Below are positions 1-7,870 of a stretch of DNA of 64,000 bases, piece after piece. This DNA is from Chryseobacterium candidae. Lineage in GTDB: Bacteria; Bacteroidota; Bacteroidia; Flavobacteriales; Weeksellaceae. The notes beneath the pieces are model-generated. The model made no database searches. It was not told the DNA's origin and saw only the letters and a program-made list of their open reading frames with translations. Both the position numbers and the translations under genes were made by a program. Each line of letters begins with the position of its first letter. The first letter of the stretch is position 1. The stretch covers positions 1 through 64,000 of the forward strand of contig NZ_SDLV01000004.1 of NCBI RefSeq assembly GCF_004916905.1, in the 5' to 3' direction.

Positions 1-167
1 ATAATAACTTATTACAAAGCAAAACAAGTTTAGTTAACATAAATTTCATATTGAAACGATATTTTATCCTAATCTACTGGATAGCAAGGTGAAAAATTTT
101 AAACAAAAATTCTCAAATCAGAATTTATATAAAGCAAGATCAGCAATATGCTTATTATAGCTAGTTT

Positions 168-848
168 TTATAGTTTACTTTCTGTATAGATAGCGCTCAA
201 AAATTCTGCATAGGATTTTTCCAGACCGATAATATCTCCTGATTTAAGGTTTAAGCCTCCCACCCCAGAGTGATCCGGTTTCACTTTTAAAGATGAAATC
301 TGGAAGTAAACATTGTCATCATCAGCTTTTGGCTGAATTTTTACTGTAGAACCCAATAGTTTTCTGGTTGAAATTGTATAAACTTCTCCTGGAATAACTT
401 TTAATTTTAAAAAAGATCTTGGAGCGACAGTGTAATCTTTACGGTTAATGCTTATTTTCTGTTCTTTTTCAGAGGAGGCAAATATATACATCTCCCCATG
501 TTTAGCATTTAACTTTTCTTTAGGTGTGTAATATAAGGCGATTTTATAATTGGCAGCATTAAATGCCTGAGGGGTTCCATCAACATTTTCAAAAGGTTTT
601 AATTCAAATGTATTGGCACCAATCTCTTTTGCTTTTTTATATACCAGGGAAAATACGAGTGCATCATCTTTTGAAAAACCCTGTACTTCCACCTCTCCTA
701 AATAAATAGCATCTGCAACGGCAGCTTCTTTCCTGAAGAAGAACTTATCTGAGTTGTCATTTGTTTTTTCAACTCTGGTCATATAAACATTCTGTGCACT
801 CCACAGCTGGATACATAATACGGAAAAGAGTATTGCAATATTCTTCAT
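168..848 (-). CDS. Exported hypothetical protein
   Basis: A 226-residue protein of unknown function. The first 18 residues form a signal peptide (Lys, a hydrophobic core, then a cleavage site near WSAQ), with no lipobox cysteine, so it is probably periplasmic or surface exposed. The remainder is a soluble, mixed charged sequence without a motif I recognise. It lies 11 bases downstream of the rfbD-like gene on the same strand and may be co-transcribed with it. The 167 bases after its stop hold only AT-rich sequence with no clear terminator. The gene call is secure from the signal peptide and open frame; the function is unknown. Confidence 0.75.
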   Translation of the reverse strand: MKNIAILFSVLCIQLWSAQNVYMTRVEKTNDNSDKFFFRKEAAVADAIYLGEVEVQGFSKDDALVFSLVYKKAKEIGANTFELKPFENVDGTPQAFNAANYKIALYYTPKEKLNAKHGEMYIFASSEKEQKISINRKDYTVAPRSFLKLKVIPGEVYTISTRKLLGSTVKIQPKADDDNVYFQISSLKVKPDHSGVGGLNLKSGDIIGLEKSYAEFLSAIYTESKL

Positions 849-859
849 ATATAATAGTA

Positions 860-1720
860 TTAGTGTGAAAGAATATCAACACATTCTTCAAGACTGTTTT
901 CCCAATGTTTGGGTTCTATTTTGTAAACGTTCTCTATTTTATCCAAAGACATGGTACTTCTTACAGGTCTTTTGGCAGGAGTTGGGTACTGTTCAGTGGT
1001 TAATGGATTTAATTTTATTGGTGATTTTGAAAATTCTGCAATTTTTTTGGCAAACTCAAACCAGTTTGTCTCCGGATAGTTTGAGAAATGGAAAATGCCA
1101 TACGTTTTTTGTGGTGCTTCGATAATCTTCATAATAGCTTCTGCTAAATCGTTTGCATTGGTTGGTTGTCCAAACTGGTCAGCAACGATTCCCAACTCTT
1201 CTTTCTGAGAGAAAAGATTCAACATTGTTTTCACAAAGTTCTTATTAAACTCAGAATACAGCCATGAAGTTCTCAGGATGATTGTTTTTGGATTGATTTC
1301 CAGAGCAAGCTCTTCTCCTTCTCTTTTTGATGCTCCATATACACCTATGGGATTGGTAAAATCGTCTTCAGAATAGGGAAGATTTGTGGTGCCATCAAAA
1401 ACGTAATCTGTAGAAATATGGACCAGAAAAGATTTAAAATCCGCGCACGCCTGAGCGAGGTAAGCTACTCCATCTGCATTAACAGCAAAGGCTTTTTCTT
1501 TTTCCTTTTCTGCCATATCAACTGCGGTGTATGCAGAGGCATTGATGCAATAATCAGGTTTGTTATCATAAAAGAAATCATTCACCTGCTCTTGATTGGT
1601 AACATCTAAAATAGATGAATCTGTAAATAAGAATTCATATAGATGTTCAAAATCAGGGGCAATCTTTTTTATGCAGTTTCCTAATTGTCCGTTACTACCT
1701 ATTACTGCTATTTTTTTCAT
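860..1720 (-). CDS. rfbD: dTDP-4-dehydrorhamnose reductase (RmlD/RfbD family)
   Basis: Member of the RmlD substrate-binding/SDR family, which reduces dTDP-4-dehydrorhamnose to dTDP-L-rhamnose for surface polysaccharide. The Rossmann motif GSNGQLG lies at the N-terminus, followed by the family motifs SAYTAVD, the STDYVFDG active-site segment and YGASKREGE with the catalytic Tyr/Lys pair. Length (286 residues) is typical. The start is placed at MKKIAVIG; an in-frame ATG 12 codons upstream would add a Lys/Asn-rich stretch unlike the family and is rejected. The other rhamnose genes (rfbA, rfbB, rfbC) are not in the window, so the exact sugar is inferred. It sits close behind a thioesterase gene on the same strand. 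Confidence 0.88.
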   Translation of the reverse strand: MKKIAVIGSNGQLGNCIKKIAPDFEHLYEFLFTDSSILDVTNQEQVNDFFYDNKPDYCINASAYTAVDMAEKEKEKAFAVNADGVAYLAQACADFKSFLVHISTDYVFDGTTNLPYSEDDFTNPIGVYGASKREGEELALEINPKTIILRTSWLYSEFNKNFVKTMLNLFSQKEELGIVADQFGQPTNANDLAEAIMKIIEAPQKTYGIFHFSNYPETNWFEFAKKIAEFSKSPIKLNPLTTEQYPTPAKRPVRSTMSLDKIENVYKIEPKHWENSLEECVDILSH

Positions 1721-1765
1721 TTGATTATTATTAATTTTTAAATTGGACTCTTCCATAAGATGGAA

Positions 1766-2251
1766 TTAAGAGTTTTTGGCATTCTGAGATCTTAAGAACT
1801 TCACTCTTGACTGGAAGTCTTTTTGGATAAGATCCACATAAAATTTATCAAAAATTTCTTTGATATCTTCGGGATGAACTTCAGATTTTCTTGTTTTGAC
1901 ATTAAAATAAATAATAGTCACCCAAAGTACGGCATGAACCGTTTTCTCATCCAGACTTTTCATTAAAATTTCGACTTTTGCCGTTCTATCCTGTACATCG
2001 ATAGTCTTGCTGCTGATCACTACCTGTGTATTATATCTTACTTCTTTCAAATAGGCTATTTCATTTTGAATGGCAATCCAGGTACAGCCGGTTTTCTTGG
2101 TATATTCTTCATAGGTAAACCCATAAAACGTCTCTACATGATCTTCTCTGGCATTGAACATATACTCAAGATATTTTACATTATTCAAGTGTCCGATCGG
2201 ATCACAATCACTAAACCTAACTTTGACGGTAGTTGATACTTCTTTTTCCAT
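1766..2251 (-). CDS. Acyl-CoA thioesterase, 4HBT (YbgC/FadM-like) family
   Basis: A 161-residue hotdog-fold thioesterase. The N-terminal segment FSDCDPIGHLNNVKYLEY has the conserved Asp and the GHLNN helix start of the 4-hydroxybenzoyl-CoA thioesterase/YbgC group, which hydrolyse acyl-CoA or acyl-ACP thioesters. No signal peptide, so cytoplasmic. Its natural substrate cannot be read from the sequence. The terminator of the ompH gene lies just upstream, so it probably starts its own transcript, leading into rfbD after 45 bases. Confidence 0.85.
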   Translation of the reverse strand: MEKEVSTTVKVRFSDCDPIGHLNNVKYLEYMFNAREDHVETFYGFTYEEYTKKTGCTWIAIQNEIAYLKEVRYNTQVVISSKTIDVQDRTAKVEILMKSLDEKTVHAVLWVTIIYFNVKTRKSEVHPEDIKEIFDKFYVDLIQKDFQSRVKFLRSQNAKNS

Positions 2252-2262
2252 TCCGCAAAAAT

Positions 2263-2290
2263 AAAAAAACCACCTCTAAAAGAGGTGGTT
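2263..2290 (-). terminator. Rho-independent terminator after the OmpH/BamA operon
   Basis: Perfect 10-bp inverted repeat AACCACCTCT / AGAGGTGGTT with a 3-base loop. Read on the minus strand it is followed by a run of T. It lies just after the stop of the OmpH gene at 2322 and would end the bamA-ompH transcript. Confidence 0.85.
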
Positions 2291-2321
2291 AGTTTTATAA
2301 ATCTTTGTTAATTTGCTGAAA

Positions 2322-2825
2322 TTATTGAATTCCCAATTCTTTCTTTACAGCTGCTGTTGCGTCTGGTCCTGCTTTATAAAGGAATGCTGTTGAGTTTGCA
2401 TCCATAATATAATCATATCCGCTAGCTTTAGCAACTTTTTCTACTGCCTCATTTAGCTTTTTCTCAATAGGACCGAAAGCTACATCTTGCTTAGCCTGTA
2501 GATCTTTTTGAGCTTTTTCCTGCATTTGCTGGATTTCTTCAGCTAATTTTTTCATTTCTGCTTCTCTAGCGTTGTTTTCATCAGCTGTTTTCTTAGGAGC
2601 TTCAGTTTGGTATTGCTGATATTTAGTTTGAGCTGCGTCTGCTTTCTTCTTAATCTCAGCTTGTTTAGTATCTAAGAATGTTTTAAGATCAGCATCTGCT
2701 TTCTTTTTCTCCGGCATTGCGTTAAGAACTCCCATTACATCTAAAGTAGCAATTTTTTGAGCTTTTGCCATACCTACAGATACAACCATCATTACTGCTG
2801 CAAATAATACACTTAATTTTTTCAT
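2322..2825 (-). CDS. OmpH/Skp family periplasmic chaperone (second copy)
   Basis: A 167-residue Skp/OmpH-type chaperone that would hold unfolded outer-membrane proteins on their way to the BAM complex. Signal peptide at residues 1-22 (cleavage after KAQ), then the start of the domain IATLDVMGVLNAMPEKKK, and a long Lys/Glu/Ala/Gln-rich coiled coil that forms the tentacles. It follows a paralogue and bamA in the same direction, the usual flavobacterial order (bamA, ompH, ompH). A perfect hairpin terminator follows. Confidence 0.9.
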   Translation of the reverse strand: MKKLSVLFAAVMMVVSVGMAKAQKIATLDVMGVLNAMPEKKKADADLKTFLDTKQAEIKKKADAAQTKYQQYQTEAPKKTADENNAREAEMKKLAEEIQQMQEKAQKDLQAKQDVAFGPIEKKLNEAVEKVAKASGYDYIMDANSTAFLYKAGPDATAAVKKELGIQ

Positions 2826-2890
2826 AACTGGTAAATAAATAATTTAATTTGTTTTTAGATTTTAAAATATAGCAAAAGTTAATTCCCTTA

Positions 2891-3445
2891 TTATTTTTTG
2901 CCTTTACTATTTGTTTTTTCCTTCTTGTCTGTTCCTTTTAATAAAATAGACAATACTTTTTCGGTGTAATCATATTTTGACTGAAGGAAAATAACACTAA
3001 TGTTATTGCTTTTATCAAGAACTATGCCCAAGCCATTTTTTTCGGACATTGTTTTAATGGCACCCCAGATCTGATCCTGAAAAGGCTGAACCAGGTTTGT
3101 TCTCAGTTTTGTAATTTCACCGTTAGCTCCAAAGCGCAAACTTGTTGTTGTTTTGATATTTTTATCAAGATCGGCAACTTCTTTTTCTCTAAGCTTAAGC
3201 TGGTCGCCTATTAATAAAACTTTTTCACTTTCAAAAGCAGCCTTTTTTCTTTCATATTCAGATTGAAGGCTTTGAAGTTCAGATTCCCAGGTATCGATCT
3301 GAGAATTTAATCTTGCTTCAGCTTCTTTGTACTGAGGTAATTTATTTAAAATTTCATTAGTATCCACTACTCCGATTTTCTGGGCATTGTTCAAGCCGAA
3401 AAGTAAGAGTAATGCGAATGTGAAAATTATTTTAAAGTGCTTCAT
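2891..3445 (-). CDS. OmpH/Skp family periplasmic chaperone (first copy)
   Basis: Second OmpH/Skp paralogue. Start chosen at MKHFKIIFTF, which gives a proper signal peptide cleaved near LNNAQ; the longer frame adds 15 residues overlapping the BamA stop. After the signal comes IGVVDTNEILNKLPQYKE, the family N-terminal strand, then a charged coiled coil (residues about 40-120). The C-terminus is Lys-rich. Located 8 bases after bamA and 65 bases before the next ompH, so the three are one transcription unit for outer-membrane protein delivery. Confidence 0.9.
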   Translation of the reverse strand: MKHFKIIFTFALLLLFGLNNAQKIGVVDTNEILNKLPQYKEAEARLNSQIDTWESELQSLQSEYERKKAAFESEKVLLIGDQLKLREKEVADLDKNIKTTTSLRFGANGEITKLRTNLVQPFQDQIWGAIKTMSEKNGLGIVLDKSNNISVIFLQSKYDYTEKVLSILLKGTDKKEKTNSKGKK

Positions 3446-3453
3446 CTTTGTAA

Positions 3454-5988
3454 TTATAATGTTTGGTTCATCAAGAAGTGGTTTCTCCATCCGGACTTAT
3501 CACCTGAAATTGTCTTATCAAGACCTAGTGCAAAGTCGAATCCGATCAATCCAAATGCCCCCATATAAACTCTTACACCAATTCCGACTGATCTTTTCAA
3601 CTGGAATGGGCTGTAAGAACTCCATGAATTCCATACGTTACCACCTTCAGCGAATGTCAAAGCGTAGATTTTTGCCGTCTGGCTCATTGAGATCGGGTAT
3701 CTTAGTTCTAAAGTAAATCTGTTATAGATAGTACCTCCTCCTCTTTGAGTAATATCATCAGCCTGACCTCCTTCTGTACTGGCATTTTCATATCCTCTTA
3801 AAGGAATCAATTCTCTACCGTCATATCGACCTCCGAAAAGACCTGTCCCTCCCATATAGAATCTTTCAAATGGCGGAGCACCCAACTGATTGTTATATCC
3901 ATCCATGAATCCCATTTCTGCAGAAGATCTCAAGACAAGTTTTCCTATGATCTCATTGTAAACATCTGCTTTGAATTTAATCTTATAGAATTCCATCCAC
4001 TTATATTTGTCAATTGGTGACATTGTGGAGTAATCTTTCTTCTTAAACAATGAGTATGGAGGAGTCAGTTTTGCTGAAAGTTCAATATTGGATCCCATTG
4101 TTGGGAAAATAGGGTCAATACCTGCTGAGTTTCTGCTCAGTCCCAGGTTGATACTGAAGTTATTGGCAGTCCCATTATTTTCTGTGGTATCTCCAAACTG
4201 AAACGGATAGTTATTGAAGTCATACTTCTGGAACTGTAAACCAGTGTAAAGTGAGAAATAATCATCAGGCCAGTTTAAGAGTCTGTTTAATCCTACTGAA
4301 GCGGAGAAGATATTTAACTTCTGAGCGGCTCCGTACTGATCTGTATATCTTACTCTTGAGTTATTCAAACTTACAGAAAGGGCTGTTGGTCTTGTACCAA
4401 ATAGCCAAGGTTCTGAGAATGACACTCCGTAATTCTGGAAGTATTGTCCGGCCTGTACCTGAATAGAAAACGTTTGTCCGTCTCCCTGAGGTACCGGTTT
4501 GAAATCTTTAAACTTAAGGAAATTCTTTAACGAAAAGTTATTAAATGTTAATCCTAAAGTACCGATAAAGCTGTTCCCACCGTAACCTGCCTGTAACTGA
4601 ACCTGTGAAGATCCTTTTTCTACAAGCTTCCAGTTGATATCTACGGTATTATCCACCTGATTTGGCTGAATATCCTGCCCGATTTGCTGAGGGTCAAAGA
4701 ATGACATCCCTGCCAAATCGAAATAGGTTCTCTTAATTTCTGTTTTCTTGAATAGCTCTCCCGGCTTTGTTCTTAGAGCTCTAAGAATCACGTGGTCATG
4801 GGTTGTCGTATTTCCCTGCCATGTTACTTTATTCCAGGTAGCCTGTTCTCCTTCATTAATTCTTATTTCAAGGTTTACGGCATCACCAGACACTGATTTT
4901 TCAACAGGTGTTACATTAGAGAAAAGATATCCATTGTTCATATAAACAGATTTGATATCTGAATCATCTTCTTTACCTCCGTCTTCACCAACTTTTTTGT
5001 TGAAACCTACAGCATCGTAAATATCACCTTTCTTATATCCTAATAATCTTTGTAAATATTCTGTAGAGTAAACTGTATTCCCCGTGAACGTAACATCCCC
5101 GATATAATATTTTTTACCTTCATTAAGTTTTACATTGATTTCGTAGTTATTTCTTTTGTTTCTCCATACAGAATCTGAAACAATTTTAGCGTCTCTGTAT
5201 CCAAGGGAGTTGTAATAACTGATAAGACTCTGCTTATCTTCCTGATATTTATCTTCAATGAATTTTGAGGACTTCAATATTCCACCGATACCGAAACGTT
5301 TTTGTTTAGTTTCTTTGAAAGCTTTATTTCTAAGTTTTCTGTCGGTTACATTTTCATTCCCTTCAAATTCAATATGGTCTATTTTAATTCTTTTACCTTT
5401 ATCGACATTGATGGTCCAGTCTACTAACGCAGGATCTCCTGCATTCACTTTATCCTGAATCGTGATCTTAGCATCAGCAAAACCTTTTTTGATGTAGTCT
5501 TTAGGGACATTGGTTTTAAGGCTTGAAACTAAGTTCTGAGTAATCTTAGTTCCTGGTTTAAGGTTGTTATCCTTTGCCAGTTTTTCACTTTTAGATTTAC
5601 CGATTCCTTTTCCTGAAAATTTAACTTCTCCAAGTTCTTTCAGATCCTGCAGGTAAAATTTCAGAACGATCGTCTGTCCTTCAATGCTTTGAACATAAAC
5701 TTCCACTTCAGAAAAAGATTGGGTATCCCAAAGTTTTTTTACAGCATTGCTGATTTTCTGTCCCGGAATGTCTACACTTTCTCCTTTTGTAAGGCCGGTA
5801 AATCTTAAGATCTGAGCTGGTGTATATTTTTTTACCCCATCTACAACAATGTCTTTAAGTGTATAAGTTCCTGCCTCATTTTCTGCGTGTACAGCATTAT
5901 TTACTTTTGTGCTGTCTTGTGGAGTTACTTGTCCATAAAAATGTGCAGAAGCAGCAAACATAATGATGGGTAATAGTCTAAACTTCAT
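3454..5988 (-). CDS. bamA: Outer membrane protein assembly factor BamA
   Basis: Omp85-family core of the BAM machine, which folds and inserts beta-barrel proteins into the outer membrane. It has a signal peptide (MKFRLLPIIMFAASAHFYG), a string of POTRA repeats over roughly residues 40-460 (for example VKFSGKG, IEFEGNENVTDRKLR, VTFTGNTVYS), and a C-terminal 16-strand barrel. The L6-loop type segment (RGYEN) and the closing barrel strand are visible. Length of 844 residues fits Bacteroidota BamA. The start is put at the signal peptide; an upstream in-frame ATG would overlap uppS by 11 bases and give a charged leader. It lies directly after uppS, a common arrangement, and before two ompH genes. 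Confidence 0.95.
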   Translation of the reverse strand: MKFRLLPIIMFAASAHFYGQVTPQDSTKVNNAVHAENEAGTYTLKDIVVDGVKKYTPAQILRFTGLTKGESVDIPGQKISNAVKKLWDTQSFSEVEVYVQSIEGQTIVLKFYLQDLKELGEVKFSGKGIGKSKSEKLAKDNNLKPGTKITQNLVSSLKTNVPKDYIKKGFADAKITIQDKVNAGDPALVDWTINVDKGKRIKIDHIEFEGNENVTDRKLRNKAFKETKQKRFGIGGILKSSKFIEDKYQEDKQSLISYYNSLGYRDAKIVSDSVWRNKRNNYEINVKLNEGKKYYIGDVTFTGNTVYSTEYLQRLLGYKKGDIYDAVGFNKKVGEDGGKEDDSDIKSVYMNNGYLFSNVTPVEKSVSGDAVNLEIRINEGEQATWNKVTWQGNTTTHDHVILRALRTKPGELFKKTEIKRTYFDLAGMSFFDPQQIGQDIQPNQVDNTVDINWKLVEKGSSQVQLQAGYGGNSFIGTLGLTFNNFSLKNFLKFKDFKPVPQGDGQTFSIQVQAGQYFQNYGVSFSEPWLFGTRPTALSVSLNNSRVRYTDQYGAAQKLNIFSASVGLNRLLNWPDDYFSLYTGLQFQKYDFNNYPFQFGDTTENNGTANNFSINLGLSRNSAGIDPIFPTMGSNIELSAKLTPPYSLFKKKDYSTMSPIDKYKWMEFYKIKFKADVYNEIIGKLVLRSSAEMGFMDGYNNQLGAPPFERFYMGGTGLFGGRYDGRELIPLRGYENASTEGGQADDITQRGGGTIYNRFTLELRYPISMSQTAKIYALTFAEGGNVWNSWSSYSPFQLKRSVGIGVRVYMGAFGLIGFDFALGLDKTISGDKSGWRNHFLMNQTL

Positions 5989-6016
5989 TTTATCGAGTCT
6001 TTCTTTTCTTAAAATT

Positions 6017-6766
6017 TTATTGGCCATTTACCTGTTCACCGGTTAAACCATATCTTCTTTCCTTGTTTTGATAATCAACAATACATTGGAAAAAAATATC
6101 TTTGGTGAAATCCGGCCACAGAACATTTAAAAACTGTAATTCTGCATAAGCAATCTGCCAAAGCAGGAAGTTGCTTATCCTTATTTCGCCGCTGGTTCTG
6201 ATCAGTAAATCTACAGGAGGAAAATCTTTTGTATAAAGATAGTTTTCGAATAAACTTTCGTTTATATTTTCTATCTCTACTTTTCCTTCTTTTACATCAG
6301 AACTTATATTTTTTACGGCTTCCAGTATTTCATTTTGCGAGCCATAGCTAATAGCCAATACAAGGTTTCCTTTTGTGTTTTCTTTTGTAAGCTCTACCAC
6401 ACGTTCCAACTGTTCTTTTACTAATACAGGCAGTTTCTCAAGATTCCCTATAACATGCATTCTCAATCCTTTGCTGAAGATTTCTTCTGCTTCCAGCAGC
6501 AAGGTCTCTACCAACAGATTCATAAGGGTATTCACTTCTTCACTTGGACGGTTCCAGTTTTCCGAAGAGAATGTATACAGTGTTAAATAGGGGATATTAA
6601 TCTCATTACATGCATTAATGGCATTTCTTACTGCATTAATGGCATTTTTGTGACCGAAAGTTCTTTCTTCGCCACGAGATTTTGCCCATCTTCCATTGCC
6701 ATCCATAATGATGGCTACGTGTTTTGGTAAATTCTCAGAATTTATTTTTTCTTTAATCAACGACAT
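6017..6766 (-). CDS. uppS: Isoprenyl transferase (undecaprenyl diphosphate synthase)
   Basis: Cis-prenyltransferase that condenses isopentenyl diphosphate onto farnesyl diphosphate to give the C55 lipid carrier for peptidoglycan and polysaccharides. The diagnostic motif HVAIIMDGNGRWAK lies at the N-terminus, YTFSSENWNRP in the middle, and the C-terminal DLLIRTSGEIRISNFLLWQ with the substrate-binding Arg-Ser. About 249 residues, the normal size. Start ATG at MSLIKEK; an upstream GTG overlaps the stop of the DUF6089 gene. Downstream bamA follows after 28 bases. Confidence 0.95.
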   Translation of the reverse strand: MSLIKEKINSENLPKHVAIIMDGNGRWAKSRGEERTFGHKNAINAVRNAINACNEINIPYLTLYTFSSENWNRPSEEVNTLMNLLVETLLLEAEEIFSKGLRMHVIGNLEKLPVLVKEQLERVVELTKENTKGNLVLAISYGSQNEILEAVKNISSDVKEGKVEIENINESLFENYLYTKDFPPVDLLIRTSGEIRISNFLLWQIAYAELQFLNVLWPDFTKDIFFQCIVDYQNKERRYGLTGEQVNGQ

Positions 6767-6767
6767 A

Positions 6768-7658
6768 TTATTCACAATAACACGGAGGTCTTCCGAACGA
6801 ATATGTAAGTCCTAAACTGAATGTATTTATCCAGTCGTTGGATCTTCCATCTCCAATATTTCTCTTTTTAATAAACTCTGCTTCTCTTTCTTTAGAAACC
6901 GCATAATAATTTCCTGACTGTAATAATGAACCACCTGTAGCAGGGTCCAAAATATCAGCATTGAAAGAAGTTTTTACATCTTTGGAAAGGATCTTACTAT
7001 GATCCAGCTGGTCCGTTAATGTATATCTGAACGTAGCTTCTGCAAATATAGCCCAGGTATGATTGAATTTATACTTCAAACCCACCCCAAAAGGGATATG
7101 CATTGTTACTTTTTTTCCTAATGAATAATCTGTGGTGGTTGTAAAATCCAATTCATTGACCGGAGCCTGCGCCACACCGTCAGCATCCCTTCTGAAATCA
7201 TTCACAAGAGTCGCTTTAGGAGCATCAAACATCAAAGCACCAATACCTCCGAAGATGTAAGGGCTCAGCATGCTGATCTGCTCGTTATTTACTGGAAAAA
7301 AGTTATATTCAAACATTAAACTCGCCTCATACACATTATTTTTTCCGTATGAGTTTCTATTTCTTCTATAATCTTCTTTTGCCGCCTTATCACTAAACTG
7401 AATCTGGTTATATCCTAAATCCAATCTAACGGTCTGATGCGGGTTAAAATTAAATCTGTATAATAAACCACCATAAAATGGGATGCCCCAATCTGACACT
7501 CTGCTTAAATCCAACGGCTTCTGTAAAATATAATTTGTCCTTCCTACATCTCCCACTAGGTTACTCATACCTAGACGAACTCCCAATTCGTTTCTTTGTG
7601 CTTTAACACTTACCACTCCAAGGAAGGCAAGGAAGCTAAACAATAATTTTTTATTCAT
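6768..7658 (-). CDS. DUF6089 family outer-membrane beta-barrel protein
   Basis: A 296-residue exported protein of the DUF6089 type found next to uppS/bamA in flavobacteria. Signal peptide MNKKLLFSFLAFLGVVSVKAQ, then NELGVRLGMSNLVGDVGRTNY and alternating aromatic/hydrophobic strands ending in a final TFSLGLTYSFG strand, as in small outer-membrane barrels. The extreme C-terminus PPCYCE has two cysteines. The start is moved to the signal peptide, 15 codons inside the longest frame. A TATATTTG element on the minus strand at 7701-7708 fits a -7 box, so this gene probably begins the DUF6089-uppS-bamA-ompH-ompH operon. Precise function unknown. Confidence 0.88.
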   Translation of the reverse strand: MNKKLLFSFLAFLGVVSVKAQRNELGVRLGMSNLVGDVGRTNYILQKPLDLSRVSDWGIPFYGGLLYRFNFNPHQTVRLDLGYNQIQFSDKAAKEDYRRNRNSYGKNNVYEASLMFEYNFFPVNNEQISMLSPYIFGGIGALMFDAPKATLVNDFRRDADGVAQAPVNELDFTTTTDYSLGKKVTMHIPFGVGLKYKFNHTWAIFAEATFRYTLTDQLDHSKILSKDVKTSFNADILDPATGGSLLQSGNYYAVSKEREAEFIKKRNIGDGRSNDWINTFSLGLTYSFGRPPCYCE

Positions 7659-7840
7659 AAAAGAATATGGATTTATGGTTATTTTAAAATTTAATTTTTG
7701 CAAATATAAAACATTTTTATATTAATGATAATCTTAATGTTTAGTTAAAAATAAACAAAAAAACATAATTTGTTATAAAGTAAACGGCAAAGTGGCAAAA
7801 ATATTCTTTTTTCCATAGAATGAAAATATTTTACACATGA

Positions 7841-7863
7841 AAAACCCCCATTAAATGAGGGTT
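7841..7863 (-). terminator. Rho-independent terminator after capsule operon
   Basis: On the minus strand an 8-bp stem AACCCTCA / TGGGGGTT (one G-T pair) with a 5-base loop is followed by TTTT. It is placed 8 bases after the stop of the Wzc-like gene and would close the polysaccharide operon. Confidence 0.75.
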
Positions 7864-7870
7864 TAATGCT

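Noticed and set aside
860..1756. Twelve extra N-terminal codons on the rfbD-like gene
   Set aside because: They lie before the Rossmann start MKKIAVIG and look like translated AT-rich leader.
5989..6027. Longer BamA start with 13 extra residues
   Set aside because: Places charged residues before the signal peptide and overlaps uppS.
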